Of a stretch of 41,425 nucleotides of DNA, positions 7,952-16,788 are shown piece after piece. The stretch comes from a virus. The stretch lies in the IMG/VR virus record IMGVR_UViG_3300046010_006221, positions 1 through 41,425 of that record. The stretch is one strand, 5' to 3'. The notes beneath the pieces were generated by a model, which was given only the letters and a program-made list of their open reading frames with translations, ran no database searches and was not told the DNA's origin. The first letter of the stretch is position 1. Each line of letters begins with the position of its first letter. A program made the position numbers and the translations under genes.

Positions 7952-9800
7952 ACGTATTCAGCAGGCGATGCGGGCGGCCAAGGCCGACGGGAACGAGCCG
8001 GCCTACATGGAGCTTCGTCAGATGCTCGCGGACGCCTACCGCGAGGAGAACGTCGGCGCGGCCACGTCAGGCATGGGAACGGGCGAGCGGGTCGCCGCGA
8101 ACCTCGGCGCCGGGATGATGGATCTCGCCATGGGCGCCCGGCAGTCGCTCGGCATGGCCTCCGGCGAGGACGCCCGGCAGAAGGCGCTCATCGACGCCGA
8201 GCTGGCCGAGTCCACGACCGGCGGCTCGGCGCTTCAGGTGGCCGGCAACATCCTCCCCACCCTCGCCCTGCCCTTCGGCGCCGGGATGCGTGGCGCGGCC
8301 CTCGGCGGCGGGCTCGTGGGCGGCCTCATGCCGACCCAGAACGACAACATCGCCGCCGGGAAGCTCCAGAACATCGCCCTCGGCGCGGCCGGTGGCGCGG
8401 CCGGCCAGAAGGTCATGGACGTTGTCGGCCCCCGGCTGGGTTCCGCGCTGGGCTCGACACGGGACTTCTTCGTGAGGCAGGGGCTCTCCACGGAGGGGCT
8501 CCGCCAGCGGCTCGCCGAGCGGATGTTCATGCGCGAGGCCGGCGATCCCGCGGCTGCTGCGGCGTCGGTTCGCTCCGGCCTCTCAGCCGAGATCCCGGGC
8601 GTGATGCCGACGACCGGCCAGCTCCTCCAGAACCGCGCCATGCTCGGCGCAGAGCGCGCCCTCCGCGAGTCGGGCGGCGAGGCCGGCGTGCCGTTCCGGG
8701 CGACGCTCGAAGCGAACAACGCGGCACGGCTCGGCGTCCTCCGGCAGGGGCTCGACGTGGATCCGTCGACGATCCGCGGCCCAGCAAGCAAGCAGTGGGA
8801 TCAGAACTTCGCGAACCTCCGCCTCCAGCCCGGCGGCGCCGACCCGAACGACAAGGTCAAGGCGCTGCTGTCGATGTACCAGAACAAGATGGCCGGCAGC
8901 AGCGACTCCGTGCTGAAGGTCTTCGACAACCTGAAGCGGAAGTGGGCCGAGATCCGCGCCCTCCCGGAGAGCAAGCAGCTCGACGCGATCCACAAGTTCC
9001 GCATGACGAGCATCAACCAAGTCATCAACGAGACGGTTGGCTCCGACCGCAACACGGCCAAGCTCATCGCGCGGTCGCTCATCCCGTTCAAGCAGGCGCT
9101 CGATCGCCGCATCCAGAACCGGCTCGCTTCCGGCGACTGGCGCGGCATGATGCAGTCCTACAGCCGCGATATGACCCGCGCCTCACAGGCGGAGGCGGGC
9201 CGCGGGGTGCTTCGTGACGCCGAGGGCGTGGCGACGCGGATGTCGAGCGGCGACCCTTCGCTTCAGTCGGCGCGCAGCACGATCCGCAACGCCCTGTCGC
9301 CGGACAACGCCGTGAACGACTTCGGGGACGACACCTTCAACGCTGGCGCGCGCGACACGATGGAGTCCGTCCTCTCGTCCCTCGACCGCGAGAAGATGGC
9401 CTACGCCCCGGATGTTGGCCCGATGGGCTCGGCGACCGCCGAAAACCTCGCGGCCATGCAGGCGTTCGGCCGTCCGGCGATGAAGAACGTGACCCTCTCC
9501 GACGCCGCGGCGATCGCGGCCGGCGCCTTCGCGAACCCGCTGGTGGCCGCTGGCGTGGGCTTGCAGCGCATCGCCGCCCACCGGGCGGAGCGCGACATCG
9601 CCCAGCGGCTCATCACGCTTTATCGTGACCCAATCGAGGCACTGCGCGTACTCGATCGGCTCGCCATGCCCGCGCAGAAGAAGCAAGCCGTCGCAGCAGC
9701 TCTTGAGGGGTTGCTGCAAGAAGGTCCGCGGCGGCTGGGTGTCGGCGCTGGAGCCGGAGCAGCAATGGCGATGCCGCCAGCATTACTGAGCGCACAGTAA
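7938..9800 (+). CDS. Large internal virion / ejection-type protein, GTG start
   Basis: A 620-aa protein from GTG 7938, preceded by GAGGTGG and overlapping the previous gene by 14 bases. The N-terminal 50 residues are helical (RIQQAMRAAKADGNEPAYME). Residues about 90-155 are Gly/Ala-rich and hydrophobic (LPTLALPFGAGMRGAALGGG), able to span or insert in a membrane. The rest is long amphipathic helix, including RAMLGAERALRESGG and LDRRIQNRLASGDWRGMMQS. A Gly-zipper-like hydrophobic part followed by helices fits podovirus ejection proteins and lytic-transfer-gene products. I see no transglycosylase or peptidase motif. Role inferred from composition and position. Confidence 0.6.
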   Translation: MTKAERIQQAMRAAKADGNEPAYMELRQMLADAYREENVGAATSGMGTGERVAANLGAGMMDLAMGARQSLGMASGEDARQKALIDAELAESTTGGSALQVAGNILPTLALPFGAGMRGAALGGGLVGGLMPTQNDNIAAGKLQNIALGAAGGAAGQKVMDVVGPRLGSALGSTRDFFVRQGLSTEGLRQRLAERMFMREAGDPAAAAASVRSGLSAEIPGVMPTTGQLLQNRAMLGAERALRESGGEAGVPFRATLEANNAARLGVLRQGLDVDPSTIRGPASKQWDQNFANLRLQPGGADPNDKVKALLSMYQNKMAGSSDSVLKVFDNLKRKWAEIRALPESKQLDAIHKFRMTSINQVINETVGSDRNTAKLIARSLIPFKQALDRRIQNRLASGDWRGMMQSYSRDMTRASQAEAGRGVLRDAEGVATRMSSGDPSLQSARSTIRNALSPDNAVNDFGDDTFNAGARDTMESVLSSLDREKMAYAPDVGPMGSATAENLAAMQAFGRPAMKNVTLSDAAAIAAGAFANPLVAAGVGLQRIAAHRAERDIAQRLITLYRDPIEALRVLDRLAMPAQKKQAVAAALEGLLQEGPRRLGVGAGAGAAMAMPPALLSAQ

Positions 9801-9866
9801 GCAGCATCACGAGGAGAGCCAGCGGGCGGAGTGCGGCAGCAAGCACGATGCTCATGAGGACGCAGT

Positions 9867-12284
9867 ATGGCACGGAAGACAATCACCCAGCTCACCCAGC
9901 TCAGTCGCGCCGGCGCCAACCGGAAGACGGACCTCATCCCCGTTTGGGACGCCGACGCCGCCGTCACCAAATACATGACCCTCGCCGATGCGATCGCCAA
10001 CCTCGGCGTAGTCGACCTCCGCGACTGGGACATCGATTTCACCGGCGCCACGAACGAAGCCGTCGACGTGCAGGCGTGGCAGGATCAAGCCGCTGCCGAC
10101 GGGCGTATCGCAGTCGCTCCCCCGGGCGTCATCGGGCTTGGCGCGAAGGTGACCTTCAAGGCGCCGACCATCGGTGCAGGCGGAGCGTACTACGGGGCTC
10201 AGAACCCGATCCCGGCTTCCGCTGCTGTCCCCTACACGGCCTTCAAGAACACCGCGATCAACGACGGCTCGTGGATGATCGACGTCGCGACCACGGCTGG
10301 ATCGCAGAGCAGCTTCGGCTTCCTGAAGGGTTTCCGCCTTCACGCCGGCGGGCTTGACGTATCTCTCCTGCGCGTACTGAGCCTCGACAGCACGCCGCTT
10401 GGCTTCTCGTGGGAAGAGGCGATGGCCGACGACATCGTCGCCTACGGTGGCCGGGTGAACCTTGAGTTCTTCGGTTACTCGCTCATCCTTCGCCGGCTAT
10501 TCAGCCGCGCGGCAACGATGTCTGCCTGCCGAACCTACCTCGCGAATGCTCTCATCGTCGAGGGCGGATGGTACGGAGCAGCGAACCGAACCGCATGGGA
10601 GTTCGAGCTGTTCACATGGCGGAGCGCGTCCGGGGAAACGATCGGCTCAATCACCTTCGACCATCCTGTTTTCCAGAGCCGCGATGCTGGCGGACTCGGT
10701 AACGGGCTGCGTATCGCGGAGGGTTGCAGAAGCGTCGTCCTGAAGACTTACCATGAGTCGCACAACGGCGACGAATCGGGCGGCGGCATCGCCCTTCAGG
10801 TCGGGATGAACCGCGCGTGGCACGAGAGCGGGACGATCCCTACGGCCGTAAACATCGCGACGACAGACTCGCCGTCGAACGACCCTCGCTACGCTGTCAT
10901 CGGCGTCGACCTCACAGGCATGAAGGGCGGCGTTAATTCCGCTTGGAGCCTTCTCAATTCAAACGAGAGCGATCGCGGGCTGCTTTCTGTTGGAGCGCAG
11001 CCGGGCCCTCGGTATCAGTTCGGCAACGTCCGTGGGATCAAGTGGCACAAGTCGGCGAGCCTCGGCGCGCGCCACGTCGAATACTCGCGCTTCTCTCGCG
11101 ACATCTCTGGCGGCCCAATCAGCAACCAGATGGCGGCCCCCACAGTCACGAACCCACTGACCACCACGACCGCCGGCGTTGCCGGCGGAGTTGCCGTCAT
11201 CCCGGTGGCAAACACCACCATCTTCACGGCGTCTCGTAAGGTCTACGTCACGCTCGTCGCCCTGACTGGGCGCAGCGCAGTCCACGAATCTGACATCGCC
11301 TCGATAAGCCCCGGCGTCTCCATCACCCTCTCGACTCCGATCCCTTCGGACAGGTCCGTCGCGTCTGGAGCTGCGGTAGGCCACAACCTGCTTGACCGCG
11401 AGTACGCTCTTATCTCGACGCTCGACCCGCTGTCGCGCGGCGGAGAGGAGGCTCTCAACCTCATCCCGCCGGGCAATTTCCTCGGATCAGTCACGACCGG
11501 CACGACCGGCGGTAGGCTCCGCGGAGTCGCGGAGGCTTACACAAACTTCGCTGACGGCAGGATGGAGTTCGCGACGGACTACAGTGTCACGCGGATGGGG
11601 CGCCCAACCCTGCGGCTTACCCGCCGCGGAGCCGCCGTTCCGGGCACGCAAGTCTGCCGGCTCTGGGCGTACCCGTGGGGCCACGACGTCTTCGCTCCGC
11701 GCGCGATCGGAGTGCCCGTGGTAGTTGCCGGCTGGATCATGGTCGACGACTCCCCCGGCTTCGCTTCGACGACCTTCACCAGCGGGTCGACTCACGACTC
11801 GCCCTTCGTCGGACTTGCGTACAGCGACGGTGTCACCGAGAACTTCCTTAACAGCAGCTTCTCGTTCACCGGGACCGGCCGTTACTTCGTCCCCTTCCGA
11901 TGGATGCCGTTTCTCTTTGAGTACGTCATCAACGCTCCGACCGTGACGAAGCTCGGTATTAACCTTCTCCCCACGGGCGGCGGCTACTCGTGGTCCGCTG
12001 ACGGCTCCGCGTGGTTCGACTCTCTGGGCATCTTCGTGAACCCGCGCAACTACGACGCTATCCGCGAAGGGCTCTACCAGCACAACCCCGGCGCCGGATG
12101 GTTCGAGAATGGTGCGTTTCGCGCTTCCGCCGCAGCCACTCCTTCGAGCGCGAACACACAGATCGGCAAGGGCGACATCTTCTGGAACACTGACCCCGCA
12201 GCCGGCGGAGCCGCCGGCTGGATTGGCGTCGCGAACGGCGCGCCGGCGTCGAGCCTGAAGCAGTTCGGAGTGATCGCACTGTGA
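9867..12284 (+). CDS. Tailspike 1, beta-helix type
   Basis: An 805-aa protein. The N-terminal 50 residues (TITQLTQLSRAGANRKTDLI then PVWDADAAVTKYMTLAD) match the short head-binding domain common to phage fibres and tailspikes. Residues about 53-95 resemble the pectate-lyase-superfamily opening: DIDFTGATNEAVDVQAWQDQ, then a PPG turn. The body is rich in N, G, S and aromatic residues in short beta periods, and the C-terminus is a separate beta-rich unit. It should trimerise on the tail and bind, and perhaps cleave, surface polysaccharide. ATG 9867 follows GAGGA; the 66-base gap before it (9801-9866) holds no gene or clear promoter. The stop overlaps the next gene's GTG. Confidence 0.75.
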   Translation: MARKTITQLTQLSRAGANRKTDLIPVWDADAAVTKYMTLADAIANLGVVDLRDWDIDFTGATNEAVDVQAWQDQAAADGRIAVAPPGVIGLGAKVTFKAPTIGAGGAYYGAQNPIPASAAVPYTAFKNTAINDGSWMIDVATTAGSQSSFGFLKGFRLHAGGLDVSLLRVLSLDSTPLGFSWEEAMADDIVAYGGRVNLEFFGYSLILRRLFSRAATMSACRTYLANALIVEGGWYGAANRTAWEFELFTWRSASGETIGSITFDHPVFQSRDAGGLGNGLRIAEGCRSVVLKTYHESHNGDESGGGIALQVGMNRAWHESGTIPTAVNIATTDSPSNDPRYAVIGVDLTGMKGGVNSAWSLLNSNESDRGLLSVGAQPGPRYQFGNVRGIKWHKSASLGARHVEYSRFSRDISGGPISNQMAAPTVTNPLTTTTAGVAGGVAVIPVANTTIFTASRKVYVTLVALTGRSAVHESDIASISPGVSITLSTPIPSDRSVASGAAVGHNLLDREYALISTLDPLSRGGEEALNLIPPGNFLGSVTTGTTGGRLRGVAEAYTNFADGRMEFATDYSVTRMGRPTLRLTRRGAAVPGTQVCRLWAYPWGHDVFAPRAIGVPVVVAGWIMVDDSPGFASTTFTSGSTHDSPFVGLAYSDGVTENFLNSSFSFTGTGRYFVPFRWMPFLFEYVINAPTVTKLGINLLPTGGGYSWSADGSAWFDSLGIFVNPRNYDAIREGLYQHNPGAGWFENGAFRASAAATPSSANTQIGKGDIFWNTDPAAGGAAGWIGVANGAPASSLKQFGVIAL

Positions 12285-13780
12285 CAAACCCAATCCTCGC
12301 ATCCCACCTCAGCAGCCTTGCAGAGGATATTGGAGACGCCGCGCGCGTTGTCGATGTCACGGACAAGGGAGTCACCGGGAACGGATCTACAGATGACGCA
12401 ACCGCGCTCAACGCCGCGCTCACGGCTCTGGAAGCTGCCGGCGGTGGCGTGGCATTCGTCCCCGGCTCCGCTCAGGTGCGCGTTACCAGCAAGATCACTG
12501 TCCCTCCGACCGTGACCCTCAAGATGCACCCGGGGGCCGACATCATCATTGACGCCGACGTGGACGGCATCGAGCTTCGCGGAAACCGGCCGAGCGCTTC
12601 TACCCCGTCATTCGGTGGCGGCTCTCGTCTTGTGGGCGGTCGAGTGATCGTCAACCAAGCGAGCTACAGCAAGTCTGCGATCGTTCTCGACGGAGACAGG
12701 ACGGGCGGAGAGCGCTTCCATCGTCGCGGCAACGCAGGCATGGATCGCGTGATCCTTCAGGCGCGCGCCGGCGCCCCGTTCGGCACTGCCATCAAGCTCA
12801 AGGCGAACGCGACAGGGTCAGTCGCCGCGGCTCTTCAGTGGCTCTCCTTCCTGCGCCTGAACATCATCGGGTGGGAAAACGGCATTCACTTCGATGTGTC
12901 CGAGGCAGACTCCGCCTTCGTCGGGTTCATCAACGGCAACTTCTTCAGCCATATCTTCATGGAGGGCTGTAAGAACTTCCTTCGCTTCACGCTCAACAAG
13001 AGCGGCAGCGGAGTCGCGGATCTTTCGCTCAACGCCTTCGCGTCCATCATCGCTCAAGCGACGACCGTGTCCGAGAAGTTCATTCTCGTCGACGGCAACA
13101 ATACGGACGCCGCCCAGAGAAACCACTTCCTCGGCATGGAGGTATTCGACTGGGATTCCGCGCCTGCCGCTTCCGCAACAGCCGTTGAGCTGGCGAGCGC
13201 GTCCAACTGGCGATTCACGAATGTCGGCGGGCTCGACACATCGCACTTCAGCATGGATGAGTCGCTGGGGAACTTCATCGTCGACGACCAGCTCCGTCTG
13301 CACGGAGGTTCTGAGCTTCCGACTCTGCCGGGCGACTTCGAGAACCAGATGCGCCTGTGGCGGAACACGGCCAACAAGAAGTTCGGGCTCGTGGTGTCCG
13401 ACGGCGCGCGCTGGCTCCCAGTCGTCGGGACGAGCCCGTCTCGCGAAGACTTCACCGTCAACACGACGTTCACGACGGCGATGCTGTGCAGCCGCCAGCT
13501 CTACGGGCAGTCCGCTTCGGCCGCCGACAATCCGACTGTCTTCGACATCGGCACCAACGCAAGCCCGGGGTGCGAAGTCCACATTCAGCGCCGCCACGCG
13601 ACCACTCCGCTCCGTCTGGATGTCGGCGCGCGTGTCATCTACGATAACTTCGCTGGAACCGTAAGCACGTCCGGCCAAGACCTGTCTCTCGACTCGCAGT
13701 TCGCGGAGGTCATCCTCCGTTGCGTCGAGAACAACAACTGGGCTGTCGTCTTCAAGCGCGGCACACTGAGCTACGTTTAA
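12281..13780 (+). CDS. Tailspike 2, pectate-lyase-superfamily beta-helix
   Basis: A 499-aa protein from GTG 12281 (GTGA overlap with tailspike 1). Residues about 24-50 have the pectate-lyase-superfamily opening VTDKGVTGNGSTDDATALNA, and residues about 55-85 hold FVPGSAQVRVTSKITVP followed by LKMHPGADIIID. Right-handed helix rungs continue to about residue 330. The last 100 residues form a distinct beta domain (FDIGTNASPGCEVHIQ, VILRCVENNNWAVVF) like trimerising tailspike tips. It lacks the head-binding N-terminus of tailspike 1, so it may attach to tailspike 1 rather than directly to the tail. Polysaccharide binding or cleavage is inferred from the fold. Confidence 0.75.
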   Translation: MTNPILASHLSSLAEDIGDAARVVDVTDKGVTGNGSTDDATALNAALTALEAAGGGVAFVPGSAQVRVTSKITVPPTVTLKMHPGADIIIDADVDGIELRGNRPSASTPSFGGGSRLVGGRVIVNQASYSKSAIVLDGDRTGGERFHRRGNAGMDRVILQARAGAPFGTAIKLKANATGSVAAALQWLSFLRLNIIGWENGIHFDVSEADSAFVGFINGNFFSHIFMEGCKNFLRFTLNKSGSGVADLSLNAFASIIAQATTVSEKFILVDGNNTDAAQRNHFLGMEVFDWDSAPAASATAVELASASNWRFTNVGGLDTSHFSMDESLGNFIVDDQLRLHGGSELPTLPGDFENQMRLWRNTANKKFGLVVSDGARWLPVVGTSPSREDFTVNTTFTTAMLCSRQLYGQSASAADNPTVFDIGTNASPGCEVHIQRRHATTPLRLDVGARVIYDNFAGTVSTSGQDLSLDSQFAEVILRCVENNNWAVVFKRGTLSYV

Positions 13781-14016
13781 TGGCAACACTCCCTCCCGAC
13801 TCCGGCGTCAACCTGACCACGTCGACGCCGACGACGCCGCAGACGCGCGACGCAGACTTCTACACGCAGACGCCGCGCCGGGCGCGCATCCGATTCTGGC
13901 GGCGCAACGATGGGTCCGATACCGTGTGGGGCAGCGGCACTCCAGCCAACGCCATCACCGACTTCGGCGGAGCCACCGTCACCGACTTCGGTGGCGCAAT
14001 CATCACGGACTTCTGA
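13780..14016 (+). CDS. Small fibre-operon protein with TDFGGA repeats
   Basis: A 78-aa protein from ATG 13780, sharing one base with the tailspike 2 stop (TAATG). The N-terminal half is Thr/Pro-rich (TTSTPTTPQTRDADFYTQTP), then basic. The C-terminus carries three near-repeats of ITDFGGAT/VTDFGGAI/ITDF, a short beta-strand repeat. It lies between tailspike and fibre genes, so it may be an adaptor or tip subunit. Family not recognised. Confidence 0.55.
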   Translation: MATLPPDSGVNLTTSTPTTPQTRDADFYTQTPRRARIRFWRRNDGSDTVWGSGTPANAITDFGGATVTDFGGAIITDF

Positions 14017-14018
14017 CC

Positions 14019-15143
14019 ATGCCACAGATCGACGCTCTTTCCTCCCAAGGGCAGGCCGCAGTCAAGGGTTACGTCGTCGTTAAGTCGACGGTCGCCAGCG
14101 AGCTTCGCAATACGGTGACCCTTGAGAAGACGACGACTGCTGGAGCCGCTTACTCGGGCCTTCAGGACTTCACCATCGACGCTGGCGGCGGCGTTCAGAA
14201 CAGCCGCTACGACCCTGTCATTGCCATCGGCTACAACGTCGACGTGACCTCGGCCGTCAAGAACTCCGGCGACGTGTCGGCGGGCTGGTGGACGGAAGCG
14301 GACTACGACACCGGCACGAAGCGCCTAGTCGAGTTCTACTGCCAGTACCACCCGGCGGTCGGCACTGAATGGACCCGGCCGTTCTTCGCCGCCGTAGACC
14401 GCGCCACCGGCCGGACGACGATCACGACGATCATGGCGCCGTCGGACACGACGCCGATGACGATCCATCGCGACACGGCGAAGCCGGACAACACGAACTG
14501 CTTGGTCGACATCAGCGTCGGCGGCCTCGTGTTCTATCCGCAGGACGGAACCACGCCGGCGCGCGTTGACATCCGCGGGCGCAACAAGGCCGGCACGGGC
14601 GCTCTAGGTGGCGTGCTGAACCTCGGGCACACGGCGGTCGACAACGTGTTTTCTCTGTTCCCCATCGCCACTACGATCGTCGAGGCACAGATGGCGGGCC
14701 AGCGATGGTGGAAGGGGTACATCCTCAACACCGGGTCCAACCGAATCGGCAACCTCAGCCTCGGTCAGGACAACAACTCCGCTCTCCTGTCGGTGTCTCC
14801 GGGCGGCCTTGGGTGGGACAGTATGCCGGTGCTGGAGGTCCGAAAGGGCACCCGCACAGGGTCCTACGCGCTGCGCATCACCGAGGACGGCGGCACGGTC
14901 GAGCGGTTCGTCATCGACACGAACTGGAACGTTGAGATCGGGCAGAAGGCAAACCTCGCCACCAGCGCCACCAACGGGTTCCCATACATCCCCGTCATGA
15001 CGGACCAGCCGTCGGGGACGCCCTCGGCGAAGACTGGCCTTCGCCCGCTGGTGATCGAGGAAGACACGGCCAATGGCCAGTATCGGCTGTGGTCCTACCT
15101 GAACGGTGCGTGGCGTGGCGTCAATCTGGTGACGAGTCCGTGA
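14019..15143 (+). CDS. Putative tail fibre / accessory receptor-binding protein
   Basis: A 374-aa protein from ATG 14019, two bases after the previous stop. It is beta-rich and Gly/Thr-rich throughout, without membrane segments. Segments such as VLNLGHTAVDNVFSLFPIA and GSNRIGNLSLGQDNNSALLS, then LRITEDGGTVERFVIDTNWN, resemble the repeated strands of fibre and host-specificity proteins. The C-terminus (IEEDTANGQYRLWSYLNGAW) resembles caps of phage fibres. Position after two tailspikes supports a third surface-binding component. Coupled to the next gene by TGATG. Confidence 0.6.
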   Translation: MPQIDALSSQGQAAVKGYVVVKSTVASELRNTVTLEKTTTAGAAYSGLQDFTIDAGGGVQNSRYDPVIAIGYNVDVTSAVKNSGDVSAGWWTEADYDTGTKRLVEFYCQYHPAVGTEWTRPFFAAVDRATGRTTITTIMAPSDTTPMTIHRDTAKPDNTNCLVDISVGGLVFYPQDGTTPARVDIRGRNKAGTGALGGVLNLGHTAVDNVFSLFPIATTIVEAQMAGQRWWKGYILNTGSNRIGNLSLGQDNNSALLSVSPGGLGWDSMPVLEVRKGTRTGSYALRITEDGGTVERFVIDTNWNVEIGQKANLATSATNGFPYIPVMTDQPSGTPSAKTGLRPLVIEEDTANGQYRLWSYLNGAWRGVNLVTSP

Positions 15144-15313
15144 TGAGCAATCCAATCAAGCTGGAAGCAGAACAAGTCCTCGCCGAGCAGGTGCGGATTC
15201 TCACCGCGCGCCTCGCAGACGCAGAGCTGCGCGCATCTCAGGCGCAGGCGGCGGCGAACATTCTCGCGGCCAAGCTGTCCGAGCTGACGGAGCCGCCGGC
15301 CGTCGAAGAGTAG
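15143..15313 (+). CDS. 56-aa coiled-coil protein
   Basis: A 56-aa protein from ATG 15143 (TGATG overlap). Almost the whole chain is one amphipathic helix: LEAEQVLAEQVRILTARLAD, then ELRASQAQAAANILAAKL, with an acidic tail. It could be a small trimerising coiled coil for the fibres or a lysis-operon peptide. Family not recognised. Confidence 0.55.
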   Translation: MSNPIKLEAEQVLAEQVRILTARLADAELRASQAQAAANILAAKLSELTEPPAVEE

Positions 15314-15343
15314 GCCCGGCCAGTGGTAGAAAAAGGAACAAGA

Positions 15344-15652
15344 ATGGATCAGCTACAGGAAGAGCTGGTGGCGTGGCTCGCCGCCGGGTTTATGGGGCTC
15401 GTCGGAGTCGGCTCTTCGGTTGTGGCTTGGTTCCTGCGGACCTTCCTGTTCGATCGCGTCAAGAACCTTGAAGACGAGCTGAAGAACGTGAAGGAAGACT
15501 CGACTGCCGCGCTCGCGATCGCCGTAGACGGGCTTCGCATCGAGGTCGCGCACACTGGCGAGAGTCTCCGCAAGGAAATCTCCGCGACGCGACTGGAGAT
15601 CAAGCAAGACGTCGCCATGTACCTTGAGGCACTGAAGAGGCACGCCCAGTGA
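15344..15652 (+). CDS. Membrane-anchored coiled-coil protein, holin-like candidate
   Basis: A 102-aa protein. ATG 15344 is chosen over an in-frame GTG at 15323 because AAAAGGAAC precedes it. Residues about 9-33 form one transmembrane helix (VAWLAAGFMGLVGVGSSVVA), followed by a charged coiled coil (RVKNLEDELKNVKEDS). One membrane helix plus a long cytoplasmic helix is seen in some phage holin-operon proteins. It starts the lysis cassette, and the next gene begins in its stop (GTGA). Holin or holin-regulator role is inference. Confidence 0.6.
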   Translation: MDQLQEELVAWLAAGFMGLVGVGSSVVAWFLRTFLFDRVKNLEDELKNVKEDSTAALAIAVDGLRIEVAHTGESLRKEISATRLEIKQDVAMYLEALKRHAQ

Positions 15653-15924
15653 AGGACAAGCCCAACATCGTCGCGGTCGGCGTCATCGGCGGCGTCGCCA
15701 TCGGTGCGCCAACGGCGCAGATGCTCCTCTGGCTCTACAAGAGCATCCTCGTGCCGGACGGCTGGCCGCCGTTCGACGCTGAGACAGCCACGGCGTTCGG
15801 CAGCCTCGTCACCGCTCTGGTTGCGACGATCGCCCAGTGGCACGACCGCCAGCAGAAGCGCGCCACCGGCTACGTCGTCACGAAGTACGCCGACCAGATG
15901 CCGGGCCGGCCGCCCGATGCATGA
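15649..15924 (+). CDS. Putative holin
   Basis: A 91-aa protein from GTG 15649 (GTGA overlap). Two hydrophobic segments are visible: about residues 8-30 (VAVGVIGGVAIGAPTAQMLL) and about residues 45-63 (ETATAFGSLVTALVATIAQW). They are joined by a short loop and end in a basic tail (HDRQQKRATG). This is the topology of a small two-helix holin, and it sits directly before the spanins and amidase. It would permeabilise the inner membrane so that the amidase reaches the cell wall. Family assignment is by topology and position. Confidence 0.65.
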   Translation: MKDKPNIVAVGVIGGVAIGAPTAQMLLWLYKSILVPDGWPPFDAETATAFGSLVTALVATIAQWHDRQQKRATGYVVTKYADQMPGRPPDA

Positions 15925-16313
15925 TCGACCCTCGTGTCATTGCGATTCTTGTCGCGGCTGTCTTCGCTGCTGGCTCGTGGCTCGGCTTCAGGATGGGAAA
16001 GGCCGATGGCGACCGCGAGGTGCGGCGGATGTACGAAGCCGCCGCGAAGGTAGTCCGCAAGAGGGAGTCCGATGGAGCGACCGAACAAAGCCGCCTTCTG
16101 GAGCGCATCGCTGACCTTGAGCGTCGCCCTGTGCGCCGGGTGTACGCCTGTCCCGATCCAGTGCCCGGAGCCGCCCCCGTATCTGATTCGGCCAGTGGAC
16201 CCGAAGGAGCTGGCGGAACTCGACTCGATCTTACGCCCGCCCTCCTCAACTGCGAGCGGCGACTCCTCCAGCTCGACGCCCTGACGAGGTGGCACGATGC
16301 GGCGCAGGACTGA
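15921..16313 (+). CDS. Rz: Rz-like inner-membrane spanin (i-spanin)
   Basis: A 130-aa protein from ATG 15921, overlapping the holin stop by four bases. An N-terminal membrane anchor (VIAILVAAVFAAGSWLGF, about residues 6-23) is followed by a long charged periplasmic helix (REVRRMYEAAAKVVRKRESD, SRLLERIADLERR). This is the i-spanin plan. A second gene, Rz1, is nested in the +1 frame at 16072-16284, the classic arrangement of lambda-type spanin pairs. Together they would fuse inner and outer membranes at the last step of lysis. Confidence 0.8.
   Translation: MIDPRVIAILVAAVFAAGSWLGFRMGKADGDREVRRMYEAAAKVVRKRESDGATEQSRLLERIADLERRPVRRVYACPDPVPGAAPVSDSASGPEGAGGTRLDLTPALLNCERRLLQLDALTRWHDAAQD
16072..16284 (+). 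CDS. Rz1: Rz1-like outer-membrane lipoprotein spanin, nested in Rz
   Basis: A 70-aa protein wholly inside the Rz gene in the +1 frame. Its signal peptide AAFWSASLTLSVALCAGC ends in a lipobox-like A-G-C, with Cys rather than the usual Leu at -3. The mature part is short and Pro-rich (TPVPIQCPEPPPY), as in Rz1 proteins. It should be lipidated and held in the outer membrane, pairing with Rz across the periplasm. The unusual -3 residue lowers confidence slightly; the nested location strongly supports it. Confidence 0.75.
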   Translation: MERPNKAAFWSASLTLSVALCAGCTPVPIQCPEPPPYLIRPVDPKELAELDSILRPPSSTASGDSSSSTP

Positions 16314-16788
16314 CTACATCGTCGTGCATTGCTCTGCGACCCGCCCGCACCAAGACGTCGGCGCGGCGGAGATCCGGCGCGACCACAAGGCGCTTGGCTG
16401 GACCGACATCGGCTACCACCGGGTCATCCGGCGCGATGGTCGCATCGAGAGCGGGCGGCCCGTGCTGGCGATCGGTTCGCACGCGAAGGGCTTCAACGCG
16501 CGCTCCATCGCCGTCTGCCTCGTCGGCGGGCTCGATATGGGCCTGAAGCCCGCGAACAACTTCACCCCGGCGCAGATGAGGTCGCTCCGTGAGCTGGTGG
16601 CCGCGTGGAAGCGGCAGTGGCCGAACGCCGAGGTGCTGGGGCACCGGGATCTCTTCGGCGACACCAACAAGGACGGCGTCATCGACCGCCGCGACTGGCT
16701 GAAGGAGTGCCCCTGCTTCGACGTCAGGGAGTGGTGGGCTGGTACACCTGAAGGCCGGGGAACGGCTCGAACTCCAGCCGCCCCGTGA
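16297..16788 (+). CDS. N-acetylmuramoyl-L-alanine amidase (T7 lysozyme-like endolysin)
   Basis: A 163-aa endolysin cleaving the bond between muramic acid and L-alanine in peptidoglycan. Visible family features are IVVHCSAT (zinc His 11), DIGYHRVIRRDG with the catalytic-type Tyr 40, LGHRDL (zinc His 116), and KECPC with Lys 136 and Cys 138. A DTNKDGVID loop at 122-130 looks like a calcium-binding DxNxDG insertion. The length matches T7-type amidases. There is no signal peptide, so export needs the holin upstream. ATG 16297 overlaps the end of Rz. Its 3' end overlaps the convergent HNH gene by 65 bases. Confidence 0.92.
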   Translation: MRRRTDYIVVHCSATRPHQDVGAAEIRRDHKALGWTDIGYHRVIRRDGRIESGRPVLAIGSHAKGFNARSIAVCLVGGLDMGLKPANNFTPAQMRSLRELVAAWKRQWPNAEVLGHRDLFGDTNKDGVIDRRDWLKECPCFDVREWWAGTPEGRGTARTPAAP

